DNA of 64,000 bases from JAGXFP01 sp039714535 (GCA_039714535.1 JBDLJC010000007.1:23542-87541), one strand, 5' to 3'. Positions 27,823-39,461 are shown, counted from the stretch's first letter. Notes: generated by a model not told the origin, from the sequence alone. Program-made: numbers and translations.

Positions 27823-28426
27823 AACCAATTAGTGACGATATCGTCTTGGTTAACTTCTCATCTATTGTTTGGACAATCGTCTCATCGCTAAGATTGGGCA
27901 CCTCTTTGCGGAGGGTCTTGGTTACATTACCGAAGCCCATCCGCAACTTGCGATCACTTACCATCGCCAGCGCCTTTTCGGCCCGGGCCTGCGCTTCTTC
28001 GGGGCTTATGCCCTCCGCTGCGCCCAAAGGACCAAGCTCTTTTACCTTCGCGGTATACTCGGTGATAAGTTTTACAAACCGCGGTCCCTCAGCGGCCGAG
28101 GCCCATTGCAGATCAAAACGCTCAGGATCAAGACCAACTTCAGTCAGCACTTTTTTAATCAAACCGTTTATGCTCATCGCATCATAATTACCAACCTGGT
28201 AATGACATTCACCGAGTTGTCAGCCGCCGGTGAAGATACCGGCAGCCCCATTAACCAGACCGCGCATCACAAAGGAAGGATCAAGGCGACCGGTGCACAT
28301 CACCCGGATGGTTCTTAAATTCGGCGGGTACTGATATCTGGAGACTCCGGCTGAATCTGCTGCTGCATAGCAGCACCAGTTGCAGAGAAAACCAAGGATC
28401 TTAGGGCTAAACTCTTCTTTACTCAT
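27821..28426 (-). CDS. mvhD: MvhD/FlpD-type electron-transfer subunit, selenoprotein
   Basis: A 201-residue protein passing electrons to HdrA from hydrogenase or formate dehydrogenase. The frame runs from ATG 28426 through a TGA at 28220-28222 (Sec69) to TAA. Around it the protein reads FTGGUQLGECHYQVGNY, where the family has GGCxxGxCHY, so UGA occupies the first cluster Cys. FLCNWCCYAAADSAGVSR is the N-terminal family signature. A SECIS-like hairpin ATTACC-AGGTT-GGTAAT lies 16 nt after the UGA. A naive call gives two pieces, 28220-28426 and 27821-28177. It starts 4 bases after hdrA. Confidence 0.9.
28188..28204 (-). promoter_or_regulatory. SECIS-like hairpin in mvhD
   Basis: A 6-bp stem (ATTACC/GGTAAT) closing an AGGTT loop, about 16 nt downstream of the UGA at 28220-28222. 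The AGGT loop resembles the SelB-contacting loop of the E. coli fdhF SECIS. Confidence 0.55.
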
Positions 28427-28430
28427 ATTG

Positions 28431-31400
28431 CTATGCCTCCTCTAAAGCCACACCAAAGGCTTCGATTTGGGAATTTATCTGTTCGTTGGTGAAGCCACCC
28501 ATGGTTATCGCAAAGGTGGGGCAATGTGATGCACAGATGCCACAGGCCTTGCATGCCGCGACTATGGTCTCGGCCTTGGGTTTCTTGTCGACCTTCACCA
28601 TCTGAATGGCCTGATATGGACAGAGGGAGACACAAAGCCTGCAACCAATGCACTGGTCCTTGTCGATATTGGAAACAATCGGGTCAACGCTGACTACACC
28701 CTTGACCAGCGGAATTGCCGCCTTGGCCGCCGCCGCCTGGGCCTGGACAATGATCTCATCCAACGGCTTCGGCGAGTGGGCCAGACCGCAGAGGAATACC
28801 CCTGAAACCGGCATCTCCACCGGGCGCAATTTGACATGGGCTTCCAGGTAGAATTTATCGGCATTAACCGGAATCTTGAGCAATTTGCTCAACTCTTCCG
28901 TCTCCTCCGGGACCGTACCGACGCTTAAGGTAACCAGGTCGGGATTATAGGTCACATTGTCCTGGAGGATCGGATCGAAGAAAGCCACCTCAACCTTGGC
29001 GCCTTTACCGCTTAAAGTCGGTTTCTTATCCATGGAATATGGAACAAAGATAACTCCCTTCTCGCGGGCCTCACGGTAAGCGTCCTCGGCAAAACCGTAG
29101 GTGCGCATGTCCCGGTATAAAACAATGACCTGAGATTCCGGGTTGATCTCCTTGATCTTAAGTGAGTTTTTGACCGCCTGGGTACAGCAGGTCTTGCTGC
29201 AATAGGCAAGATCGTCACCACGGGAACCGGCACACTGGATCATGACGACAGATTTCGGAGCCCGGGCCTTACCCTTACCGGCCAGTTGGATCTCCAGTTC
29301 TTTCTGGGTAATGATCTTATCTGATTTAGGCAGTTTCTTACCCAAAACCTGAGCCGGCACATGCTCACGGCCACCGGTAGCGACCACGACGACACCATGG
29401 TCAATGGTCTGCTCAATGGTTTTTTTGCCTTTTTGAGACTTAACGACTGAGGCGAAGTTGCCGATAAAGCCATTCAGTTCCGCCATCTCACTATTGATCA
29501 GGACATCGACCAATTTGTTTTTATTAAGCTTGTCGGTGACCTTTTTAAGATAATCAGCGGTGCTCTCTCCGGCCAAGGTATAACGCTGGTCGAGGAGATG
29601 GCCCCCCAGTTTATCGTTCTTTTCGATAACCGTCGTCTGGAAACCCTGCTCGGCGAGGTTAAGGGCCGCAGTCATCCCGGCAATACCGCCACCGATAACA
29701 ATGGCCTTATCGGTCACCGGCACGGTTTGCTCCGACAACGGCTGAATATGCCGGGCCTTGGCGATCCCCATCCGGACCAGATCCATGGATTTATCGGTCG
29801 CCTTGTCCGGTTCATTGGCATGGACCCAGGAACAATGATCGCGGATATTGACCATCTCAAACATACTGCGGTTCAGGCCGGCATCCTTCAGGGTCTCCTG
29901 GAAGAGCGGCTCATGGGTCCGGGGTGAACAGGCGGCGATAACCACCCGGTTCAGATCGTGGAGTTGAATCATCTCCTTGATCACTTTCTGGGCATCCTGG
30001 GAACAGCTGTACAGGCTCTGGGCGTGGTAAACGACGCCGTCCATATCCTTGGTATAATCATCAACTTTAGCAACATCCACCACTCCGGCAATATTGATGC
30101 CGCAATGACAGACAAAAACACCGATCCGGGGCTCGTCCTTGGCCTTGAGCGCTTTCTCTTTGGGATATTCTTTGACGACAATCCCTTTGCCACGCTGGGC
30201 CTTGATCTGGCCGGCGGCGATGCCGGCGGCAGCGCTGGACTGGGTAACACTTTCGGGAATATCCTTGGGCCCCTGAAAAGCGCCGATGGCATAGATGCCA
30301 TCTTTGCTGGTCGCCAGAGGATCAAAGGTATCGGTTTTGCAGAAATCATATTGATTCAGCTCAACGCCGGTGATATTAGCCAGTTCTTGGGCGCCGGCCG
30401 GGGCATTGAGGCCGACGGACAACACGACCATATCAAAACCATCAAAACGATGGACACCGTCCATGGTTGCATAGGTCAGCTTTAGATTTTTCTTCCAGGG
30501 AATGACATCGGCAACCTTGGCCCTGACAAATTTGATCCCATATTGCTCTTCAGCGCGAACCTTGGCCGCATCGAAATCCTTGCCCTGGGTCCGCAGATCC
30601 ATGTAATAGATGGTGATCTCACATTCGGGATCGTGCTCCTTGGCGACCATGGCCTCCTTGATGGCGTACATACAGCAGACCGAAGAGCAATAACCGTTAC
30701 CGCAACCGAGATCACGGGAGCCGACACATTGGATAAAGGCAATCTTGCGGGGATGACGTTTGTCGGAAAGACATCTGACCTCGCCCTCAAAAGGCCCGGA
30801 AGGATTAAGCAGACGCTCGAACTCAAGACTGGTGACCACATCAGGGTGGTCGCCATAGCTGTATTTGGTAAGGGCCTCATCCGGTACCCGACCGAAACCA
30901 GGTGACATCACCACCGCTCCGACATCCAGGGTTACCTTCTTGGCCTTTTGGCTGAAATCAATCGCATTGCTGCGACAGACCGGCACACAGATCTGGCAGG
31001 TGTCATGCTGAAGATGCATACAGGCTTCCGGATCGATGAAATAGGTGGCCGGGACGGCCTGGGGGTAATCGATATGAATCGGCCTGGTCAGATCCAGTCC
31101 TTCATTATAAGAATCAGCCAGATGCTTGGGGCAATAGGTCGTACAAAGACCACAGGCCGTGCATTTGTCTGCATCAATATAACGGGGCCGAAGATTTAAC
31201 TCAGCCTTGAAATTTCCCGGTTTTCCCTTAAGGGAAAGAAGATCAGCGTTACTCAGAATCTCGATATTTGGAGACCGACCGGCCTCTACCAACTTAGGTG
31301 CGAGAATTCAGAGCGAACAATCGTTTGTCGGAAAAGTCTTATCCAACTGGGCCATGGCGCCGCCAACGGCCGCCGTTTTCTCAACCAGATAGACATAGTA

Positions 31401-31550
31401 GCCAAGATCGGTGAGATCAAGGGCCGCCTGCACACCGGCCACCCCGCCGCCAACGACCATCATACTACCCAGCTTGGCAGTAGTCTTGGCGCCAGACTTG
31501 CTTTTAGTCCCGGCCTTAGCGCCGGTCTTTTTTTGTTTTGCTTTTGCCAT
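28431..31550 (-). CDS. hdrA: HdrA-like heterodisulfide reductase subunit A, selenoprotein
   Basis: A 1039-residue flavin iron-sulfur protein, the core of electron-bifurcating Hdr complexes. It starts at ATG 31550 after GGAG, with a Lys/Ala-rich 27-residue tail, then the Rossmann motif VVGGGVAGVQAALDL. TGA at 31308-31310 (Sec81) interrupts NDCSLUILAPKLVEAGR, where the family has Cys (NDCSMC). Ferredoxin-like Cys groups follow (CTACGLCTTYC). A second FAD/NAD half begins at GGGIAGMTAALNLAE, and two 4Fe-4S motifs (CIGCRLCVSLC, CKACGICASHC) end the protein. A naive call splits it at the UGA. It is in line with fdhA upstream and mvhD downstream. Confidence 0.9.
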
Positions 31551-31598
31551 AATGCTTCACTCCAAAAGAGTTATAAAAACTATATATAAATACCTAAA

Positions 31599-34500
31599 TT
31601 AATTTTCTGTCAGTACTTCGACTCTAATTGCACAGAGCTTATATTCCGGCGTCCTGGAGAGCCGGTCCAGGGCATCCAGGGTAAGCAGGTTTACTAATGT
31701 GGCCAGATGATTATAAGTGGAAAAAATCGTTCCCTCCTGGGAGCGCTCGGTAATGGTGGCCCGCATCTCTACCGAACCGCGGCGCGAGGTCAAACGAATC
31801 CTTGATTTCTCCTTGATCCCCATTCTTTCGGCATCAACCGGATTTACCTCAGCAAAACACTCGGGGCTGATCAGGTCTATTTCCGGGGTCTTGCCTGTCA
31901 TACTGCTGAAATTATAGCGAGCCAGATCTCGACCGGTGGTAAAAGCCATCGGATACTCATCATCGGGCAACTCAACCGGTGGAATATACTCTTCCGGGAT
32001 AAAAAGCCCCTTCCCTCTGGTGAAGGTCTTGGTGTGAAGTACCGGCGTACCTGGATGATCTTCACTGGGGACCGGCCATTGCAGACCGACCTCTTCAAGA
32101 CGCTCATAGGTGATTCCCTTGTACTGGGGCAACAGGGTCCGAATCTCTTCAAAGACATCTTCGGCCGAATCGTAATCCATCCCATAACCCATCTTCTTGG
32201 ACAGCTCACAGAAGATCCGCCAGTCAGCCCGAGCCTCGCCCGGCGGTTCAACGGCCTTACGGACCCGCTGGACCCTCCGTTCGGTACAGGTAAAGGTGCC
32301 GTCTTTTTCAGCAAAACAGGCGGCCGGCAGAACCACATCGGCCATCTTGGCGGTATCGGTCAGGAAAATATCCTGGACCACAGTAAAATCTGCCTTCTCC
32401 AGGGCCTTGCGGACATGGGAGATATTGGCATCGGCCACAACCGGATCCTCGCCAAAGATATAAAGGCCCCGGATATCGCCCGAGAGCACATTCTCCCAGA
32501 CCTCAGTGGCCGGTTTGCCGGGGCGCCGGGGCAATTTTACTTTCCAGGCCTCTTCATATTTAGCGAAGAGGTCATCGTTGGCCAGACTGGCGTATCCGGG
32601 CAGGGTGTTAAACAGCGCTCCCATATCACAGGCGCCCTGAACATTATTTTGGCCGCGCAAGGGGTTGCAGCCACCACCGGCCACCCCGACCTTGCCGCAG
32701 AGCATCGCCAGGTTGGCAATACTCTTGACCCGATCGGTACCGGTTACATAATGGGTGATACCCATGCCATGATAGATCGCATGACGACCCTCGGCGGCAT
32801 ACATTGCCGCCGCCTGACGCAGTTGCTTCTCGGAAATGCCGGTGACCTCTTCAACGATGTCCGGGGTGTACTTGGTGACAATTTCCTTTAAATAGTCGAA
32901 ATCCTCGGTCCGGTCCTCGACAAACTTTTTGTCCCAGAGACCATCCTCAAGGATGATATTCATCATGCCATTCAGTAAGGCCACATCGGTGCCGGGTTTG
33001 ATCCGTAGCCAAAGATCGGCCCGCTCGGCCAGCTTGGTCTTACGTGGATCAACCACGACAAGCTTGGCGCCGCGGTCAACGGCCTGATGGACCCGCAGGC
33101 CAATCGTCGGATGGCCGGTATCGGGATTACTGCCGATCATAAAGAAAAGATCGGTCTCTTTCATATCGGCAATGGAGTTGGTCATTGCGCCGCTGCCAAA
33201 GGTGAGGGCCAAACTGGCCACCGTGGGAGCGTGTCAGAGGCGGGCGCAGTGATCGATATTATTGGTTCCGATCGCTGTCCGCATGAATTTTTGCATCAGG
33301 AAGTTTTCTTCGTTGGTGGCCCGGGCACAACTGAAACCGGAGATGGAATCGGGGCCGTACATGGCCTTCAGATCAAAAAACCCTTTGGCCACTACATTTA
33401 AGGCCTCTTCCCAGCTGGTCTCAACCAGTTGGCCGCCCTGTCTGACCAGAGGTTTGGTCAAGCGGTCCTTATGCTGAACGAATTTCTGGCCGAAACGACC
33501 TTTTACGCAGAGAGCGCCATAATTAGGGGCCAGATCAGGATCAGCGGTAACCTCCATCAGGGTATTACCCTTGACCTTGAGAATGATCTGACAACCGGCC
33601 CCGCAATATGGGCAGGTTGAGCGCACTTCCCGCACGGCCTCATGGGTGATCGGCACCAAGCGGTCGCGCTTGTTAAGGGCGCCGGTGGAACAGTTATCAA
33701 CGCACTTACCGCAATTAACGCATTTATCGTTGAATTGCAGGGAGATATTGAGCGGCCTGCCCTTCTCGTCAAACGACTCAGCGCTAAGATCAAGGGCCCC
33801 GTATTCGCAACTGTTTACACAGTTCTGGCAGTAAATACATTTATTGAGGTCAACCAGGATGACGGGATGGGACTCATCTTTACTATAGACAGGTTTCTTG
33901 CCCATCCCGGTCTTGTTCAGGTTGACATCGTGATCTATCGCCAGTCGTTTCAGATCACAACGTTCAAAGGCGGTACAACCGCAGGACAGACATCGTTTGG
34001 CCTCACGCTGCGCCATCTTTTCGGTAAAGCCCAGTTTGACCTCATCGAAATCCTGGGTACAGATCTCCGGCGAACGCTCCGGCATCTTTTCCCGCAGCTT
34101 AACGTTAATCCCCTCAAAGTTACGCAGATCAACATCATCGAAGGAGCGGCCCCGACTGAAATTAAAGCGGTTATCGGCCGGCTCTTTATCCACACCCATA
34201 ACCTGACTATGGATGTTATTGGCGGCCCGACGGGCAGCCACCACCGATTGAATAACGGAGCGGGGTCCGTTGGTCACGTCACCGGCTGCGTAGATTCCCT
34301 CGTGGTTGGTCTGGAAGTTGCGGGGATTTGCCTTGATATTATTGGTCGGAGTGAGCTCCAGGGTCTCCTCCAGGACGCCACCATTAAAGGTTGCGCCGCT
34401 ACAGGCCTTCTGGCCCAGGGATGAGACGACCGTATCAACCTGGATGATATTCGAGGAGCCGGGAATCGCCTCGGGGTTACGGACCCCCCGTTTATTCGGC

Positions 34501-35708
34501 TCGCCCAGCTTCATCCGCATCAGTTCGACGTCGAGGCCACTATCAGCCGGTGAGATCTGGACCGGAGAGGCCATCAATAGAAACTGGACGCCCTCATTCT
34601 CCGCCTCACGAATATTACGCTGGTTGGCACTCATCTCCGTTTTGGGGCGGGGATGGACAACCGTTACGGATTCAACCCCGGAGCGAATCAGGGTCCGGGC
34701 CGTTTCCATCGCTGCGTTATTGCCACCGATAACTGCGGCCCGACTCCCGTAATCGCCACCTTTACCGCCATTGACCTCTTTCAGGAATTTTATGGCCGGC
34801 ATCACATTCGGCAGAGAGGATCCAGGAATATCAAGGGCTTCATCAACCGGGGCGCCGATGGTTATCAGGGTTGCATCGTAGCCTTGATCCCGCAGCTCCT
34901 GCAGGTTGAAATCGCTACCCCAGCGTTGATTTAATTTAACGGATATTCCCGTGCGCAGGATGGTGGCGATCTCGTAGTCGAGGACATCTTTGGGGATCTT
35001 ATACTCGGGGAAACCATAACGGAGCATGCCCCCCAGTTTCGGAGCAGCTTCAAATACCGTCACATCATGACCCTGGCGGGACAAGTAAAAAGCCGAAGTC
35101 AGACCGGAAGGGCCGCCGCCGATCACCGCAATTTTTTTACCGGTTGCTTCCTTTCGGGACAGTTTCAACTCAACCTTGTTGGTCATGCACCAATCGGCTA
35201 CGAATCTTTTAAGATGATTGATGGAGACGGGTTCATCGACCAGGATACGCCGACAGCGGGTTTCGCAAAAGCGGGGACAGACCCGGCCCACCGAAAAAGG
35301 GAAAGGATTTCTTTCCATCACCAGCCGAACCGATTCCTCGTATTCACCCTTGGCAACATGGGCGATATAACCCTGGACATTGATCTGGCCGGGACAGGTC
35401 AGGTTGCAAGGGGCCTTACAGTCGCCGAAATGGGTCTCGGCAAGAACAGCCAGCCTCTCTTTACGGTGTTCGGTAATTACCTCCGAGTCGGTGGTGATGA
35501 CCATGCCTTCCTCAATGAGAGTCTCGCATGATTTGACCAGCCCTTCACGACCGGCCACCTCAACGCAACACAACTCACAGGGGACCTCGGAGTTCTTCCC
35601 TTCAACACTACAGAGGGTTGGGATATGAATTTCAGAACGCCCGGCGGCCTCCAGGATAGTTATCCCCTCAACCGCTACAATACTACTGCCATTTATCTCT
35701 ATATTCAT
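31599..35708 (-). CDS. fdhA: Fused selenocysteine formate dehydrogenase with NuoG-like and GltD-like domains
   Basis: A 1369-residue fusion. Order: NuoG-like [2Fe-2S] domain (Cys near 31-50), a GltD-like Cys-rich helical part, an FAD/NAD Rossmann part (AVIGGGPSGLTSAFYL), a paired ferredoxin domain (CIYCQNCVNSC, CVNCGKCVDNC), then the molybdopterin oxidoreductase beginning CPYCGAGC. TGA at 33234-33236 (Sec825) sits in DHCARLUHAPTVASLALTF, the Mo/W-ligand position of formate dehydrogenases. GGUGGCC-type pairing downstream gives a SECIS-like stem. The reaction is formate to CO2 (or reverse); the GltD-like part suggests NAD(P)H coupling and possibly bifurcation with HdrA/MvhD. A naive call splits it at 33221/33234. 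Confidence 0.92.
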
Positions 35709-35806
35709 AGTCTAATAAGAGTCAGTAACCCGGCAACGGATAAGCATAATGCCACCGAGTTTAGTTTGAAACATTTGGGTAAATTTCCGCTAAGAACCAA
35801 GATCGC

Positions 35807-35840
35807 TATTGAACCTGACCGATTAATCAATCAGGTTCAA
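35807..35840. terminator. 11-bp hairpin between acsC and fdhA
   Basis: ATTGAACCTGA and TCAGGTTCAAT form perfect arms around a 12-base loop. No T tract follows on the minus strand, so RNA processing or attenuation is as likely as termination. Confidence 0.45.
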
Positions 35841-35852
35841 TCTGATTTGAAA

Positions 35853-37208
35853 TCAGGCCGATGGCTTCCATTCCTTAAGGAAGGCCGGCAGATGCCCGGC
35901 TTCACGGGGGCCGATGATAATGGTCCAATCAGGCAGCTCTTCTTCCAGCTCACCCTTCATGGATGCCAGATAACCGGGGATGATCAGATCACGATGTTTG
36001 ACCTTATCGGCAATCCCGGCTTTCTTCATGAATTGGGCAATAAGGTCAGCCCCGAATTTACCGGCAGCCCAGGCAGTAAGAACGGACAGCCCTTCAGTAT
36101 CCTTGATCAGCAACCAGGATGGAACCTTGCTGCCTTCGATCTCTCCGGAGACGATAAAATAGGTCAAGGAGAAGTTACAGGTGATAAGGACCGGCGAGTT
36201 CTCATCCGGACCGTTGAGGGGATAGACATCCTCTTCAACTACCATGGGCCTCTGAGGATCGGTGAAAATATTCAGCCTTTCCAGAAATAGCGGGAAGAGA
36301 GTATCGCCCTGCAGATCGGACAGGATGACGATACCGGCATATTTAGCGATCAAGACAGAGGCGATCATCGCCTCCATCAGCGGATCATCGGTCATCTCGC
36401 AGGGGAAATTGACGGTAGGGAAACCGAGCGGTTTAAATTTCTTGGTTATCGCGGCCTTGCGGGCGACAATATTGTCTTCCAGGGAAGCGCGCATGGTGCG
36501 GGCCCCGGTGTCGATGGCCAAATCCTTTAAGCCTTCACCAATAAGTTTCTCGGTGATCTCGATGGCGTTATCAAGATTACTGGCCTTGACGCCAAGGACA
36601 CAGCCACAATCTTTAGCGGCTGTTGCCATATCGGTGGCGTTATCGAGGGTAGCGCCGAAGATTAGCGGTTTACGATCACCACAGGCCTTGGCGGCCGCCG
36701 TCAGACTTGCACTGCTGTCACTGATCAGGATCAGTTTGGCATCTTTGGCGCCATCCAGAACCTTTTGGGTCAGGGCAACAAAGGAGGCCTCGTCCGCCTT
36801 GGCGTCTTTGATGGCAATGATATCGGCCTTCATCTCTACCCCGACCCGCTCAAAGCGCAGGGAGTTAAAGCGCTCAATCCGCCCTTCCACATCGCTGTCA
36901 GCCATCTCGGTCGTGATCAGCACGCCCAGTCCGGTGGGGTTCTCGAACCTTTTTTCGTGACGATAGAGACAGGTTTCACCGCCCATCGCGAAGGAATCGT
37001 CAGCGTTACCGATTTTGACGGACCTGATCGGCGGCGCTGAAGCTTCACCGATCTGCTCCTTTACGTCATCACTAACATAGGGGCACTCGCCTATTTCGGA
37101 TTGACCGGCTGCCACTTTCATTGCAAAAGCCAGACAAGTCGGAATGTCACACTCCCCACAGTTTTTCTTGGGCAGCATTTTGAGGATCTGTATCCCGGTT
37201 AAAGCCAT
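35853..37208 (-). CDS. acsC: Corrinoid iron-sulfur protein large subunit (acetyl-CoA synthase complex, gamma)
   Basis: A 451-residue protein that carries the methyl group as methylcobalamin to acetyl-CoA synthase. The N-terminal 4Fe-4S motif is KNCGECDIPTCLAFAMK with a further Cys at GECPY. The ATG follows GGAGG. The central TIM-barrel (residues 90-330) and C-terminal cobamide-binding part are complete. It follows acsB in the same operon. Confidence 0.93.
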   Translation of the reverse strand: MALTGIQILKMLPKKNCGECDIPTCLAFAMKVAAGQSEIGECPYVSDDVKEQIGEASAPPIRSVKIGNADDSFAMGGETCLYRHEKRFENPTGLGVLITTEMADSDVEGRIERFNSLRFERVGVEMKADIIAIKDAKADEASFVALTQKVLDGAKDAKLILISDSSASLTAAAKACGDRKPLIFGATLDNATDMATAAKDCGCVLGVKASNLDNAIEITEKLIGEGLKDLAIDTGARTMRASLEDNIVARKAAITKKFKPLGFPTVNFPCEMTDDPLMEAMIASVLIAKYAGIVILSDLQGDTLFPLFLERLNIFTDPQRPMVVEEDVYPLNGPDENSPVLITCNFSLTYFIVSGEIEGSKVPSWLLIKDTEGLSVLTAWAAGKFGADLIAQFMKKAGIADKVKHRDLIIPGYLASMKGELEEELPDWTIIIGPREAGHLPAFLKEWKPSA

Positions 37209-37256
37209 CTTTCTATTCCTCCGTCTATATAAACTTAAAAATTATTTAGTAGTGAT

Positions 37257-39461
37257 TTAAACTGCAGCTTCCATATCCAGGGCAGGATGACCTTTCTCCT
37301 GGAGGAACTTGAGAATCTCTTCTTCGGTGGTACCATCCTCTTCGGTGGCGATCATGTCGAAAAGTTCCGGTTTGCCGATCGCTTCACAACACTCTTTGAG
37401 TTTATCGGCAATCTCATCTTTCATCGCCTTGGGCAGCCAGACCACCCGCTCCAGACCGCCTTCAGATTTGAAGAGTTTAGGGCTGGTCATATAATGTTTA
37501 CTAACCCCCATAAATCCCGGGGTCTGGGCGCCACCACCGGCCATACCGGCCAGGGTGGTAAATTTCATCCCGCTTGGAGTCATCCCCATATAATCGCGGT
37601 TAACAACCATGATGCCGTTGCATTGGGGCAACATGGCGGCAATTGCCTCGAAACAACCGCAGGCGGTCATCGGGTCGGTCATCAGAGAATAACAGGAGAG
37701 GTCGGTAACCGCACCCCGGGAAGCCTGATTTACGAAATCGTTGATGCCTTTGAAAACCCCCAGATCTTCATCAAGGCACTCGCCCTTTTCGATCGGCTGA
37801 TTGGGGCCGGTGGGATTAATCTGATAAGAGGCCTTGCCGTCCAACCAGTTATAGGCGCCACACATGCCGATCCGCTCCGGGGTGATGATACAGACATGAC
37901 TCGGGGCGAAGGACTGACAGAGGGTGCAGCTATAGAAGACGTCCTCGGTCTCATCGGTCATGCTGCCCAAGCGCTTATCACGTTCAGCGTACACGTTACG
38001 GGCCAGTTCCTGGATTTCCTCGACCTTGTCGAGTTCGGTGTAAAGTTTAACCTGAATCTTGTCGACAATCGCGCCGAACTCCTGATGGAGCTTGCCATGC
38101 AGGACCTTGCCAAAATGTTCAAAGGAGAAGCCTTTTTCGACTGCGGCTTTGCCGATTCTGACCCACATGATATTCCGTTGGCCCATATGCATGATGCCCT
38201 GGATATAGTTAATCAGATGATGGAACTGTCGTTCCAGAATCGGTTCAAAATCAGACTGCATCTCGCGGCCAGCCACCTCAACCAGAATACCCAGGGGCAG
38301 ATTCTGACCCACTTCGATGTCTTTGATATCAGGCCCTTCAACCGTGACCAGTCCATCCTGGACCTCGTCCAGTTCTTTGGAAATCAGGACCTCAACGCCG
38401 CTGGTCCGACCGCCGCCGCACTCCATGAACAGGTCGTCTTTGCGGATCCGCTCTCCTTCAAAGGCAGGTCCGAACGACATCGGGATATCAATCTTGGAGA
38501 TATTAACCTTGAGACCACGAACTTCGATGGCCTTCTGGACGATTTCATCATGGGGAACATTGCTGACCACATGCTCGTAAGTACAGACACCTGTGGGCAA
38601 AACTTCCGGGATATCATAGTCGGAGATGGTCGGGAAACCCCAGTTAATGGCGCCGGCGGCATTGGCATACCATTCGTCGGAAACCGGACCGAGGGCCATT
38701 ACGAAGGCAAAGGTCCTGTCCTTATTATAGATGAGATTGCCTATGGAATCACCGGGCTTGATACCACCGAAGGCCATGGCTACCCTACAGGCGAAGCCAA
38801 TGGCGAAAACTGCGGTGGTATAGGACTGGCCGAAGGGTACCAATCTGGTGTTCCAGCCGACCTGAACGTCGTTGTCGACCAGTTGATCGGGCATCCGTAC
38901 TCCATCCGTGCCGTCATGCATGAAGATGTAGAGATTTTTTTCCTGGAGTTCCAAGGCGATCTTACTGGCAATTTCCTTGGTCGGAGGCGCTCCCATGATA
39001 GCAGCGAAGCCGGGGGCGGTGCCATCGACAAACTCAACGCCCCTCTTCCTGAAAATGACGTCATCGGCAGCGCCCAGCCAGATATTCTCCGAGGTTGGGT
39101 CTTCCGTCTTGGTGTAGAAATCCGGGGTCTCCAGATAGCGGATTGCCTCGAACATCTCTTCGGCGAAGAAGGTCGCCATCCCGGCATCAAGGGCTGGGGC
39201 CAGATATGGTAGCCAGAGATCATCGGTTACCAGGGCTGGCAGTAATTTACGGGTCTCCAGAAAGATATCCTTCATATCGCCCAGAGTTTCTACTTTGGCC
39301 CCGAGCATGGAATAAATGGTCGGCAGGTAATAGGCGGTATTGGGAAAGCCAACTTCCTGTTCCGGACCGTATTTCTTGATGGCAGCTTCGAATTTTTCTT
39401 CCGCCATATTGATGATATTGTGAGCGCCCCTGATAGCGGCTGAACAGATGATCTTGGACAT
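37257..39461 (-). CDS. acsB: CO dehydrogenase/acetyl-CoA synthase, acetyl-CoA synthase subunit
   Basis: A 734-residue enzyme joining CO, a methyl group and CoA at the nickel A-cluster. The A-cluster Cys are visible in CTLCQSFAPSHVC and in GMCGAYNWLDG; GCFE follows near residue 605. Preceded by AGGAG. The protein is close to the usual bacterial AcsB length. A long antisense open frame opposite it has no support and is a shadow. Confidence 0.94.
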   Translation of the reverse strand: MSKIICSAAIRGAHNIINMAEEKFEAAIKKYGPEQEVGFPNTAYYLPTIYSMLGAKVETLGDMKDIFLETRKLLPALVTDDLWLPYLAPALDAGMATFFAEEMFEAIRYLETPDFYTKTEDPTSENIWLGAADDVIFRKRGVEFVDGTAPGFAAIMGAPPTKEIASKIALELQEKNLYIFMHDGTDGVRMPDQLVDNDVQVGWNTRLVPFGQSYTTAVFAIGFACRVAMAFGGIKPGDSIGNLIYNKDRTFAFVMALGPVSDEWYANAAGAINWGFPTISDYDIPEVLPTGVCTYEHVVSNVPHDEIVQKAIEVRGLKVNISKIDIPMSFGPAFEGERIRKDDLFMECGGGRTSGVEVLISKELDEVQDGLVTVEGPDIKDIEVGQNLPLGILVEVAGREMQSDFEPILERQFHHLINYIQGIMHMGQRNIMWVRIGKAAVEKGFSFEHFGKVLHGKLHQEFGAIVDKIQVKLYTELDKVEEIQELARNVYAERDKRLGSMTDETEDVFYSCTLCQSFAPSHVCIITPERIGMCGAYNWLDGKASYQINPTGPNQPIEKGECLDEDLGVFKGINDFVNQASRGAVTDLSCYSLMTDPMTACGCFEAIAAMLPQCNGIMVVNRDYMGMTPSGMKFTTLAGMAGGGAQTPGFMGVSKHYMTSPKLFKSEGGLERVVWLPKAMKDEIADKLKECCEAIGKPELFDMIATEEDGTTEEEILKFLQEKGHPALDMEAAV

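Noticed and set aside
27658..27891. A plus-strand protein made of repeated LATQLSFIPQGHKF-like units
   Set aside because: It is only the translation of the 54-bp DNA repeats and runs into the mvhD shadow; no ribosome-binding site.
27821..28177. A separate 118-residue gene beginning MSINGLIKK
   Set aside because: It is the in-frame C-terminal part of mvhD after the UGA; the intervening codons encode the conserved GECHY motif.
28431..31292. A separate 953-residue HdrA gene starting after the UGA
   Set aside because: The first codon is TTG with no ribosome-binding site, and the missing 87 residues with the FAD motif are encoded in frame upstream of the UGA.
31599..33221. A separate 540-residue molybdopterin oxidoreductase
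   Set aside because: It lacks the 4Fe-4S N-terminal part, which is in frame just before the UGA.
33642..34424. 260-residue plus-strand frame opposite fdhA
   Set aside because: Antisense shadow of the fused formate dehydrogenase; no start signal or domain.
37287..39212. Long plus-strand open frame (641 residues) opposite acsB
   Set aside because: It is the mirror of a highly conserved gene with strong codon bias; it has no ribosome-binding site or recognisable domain.
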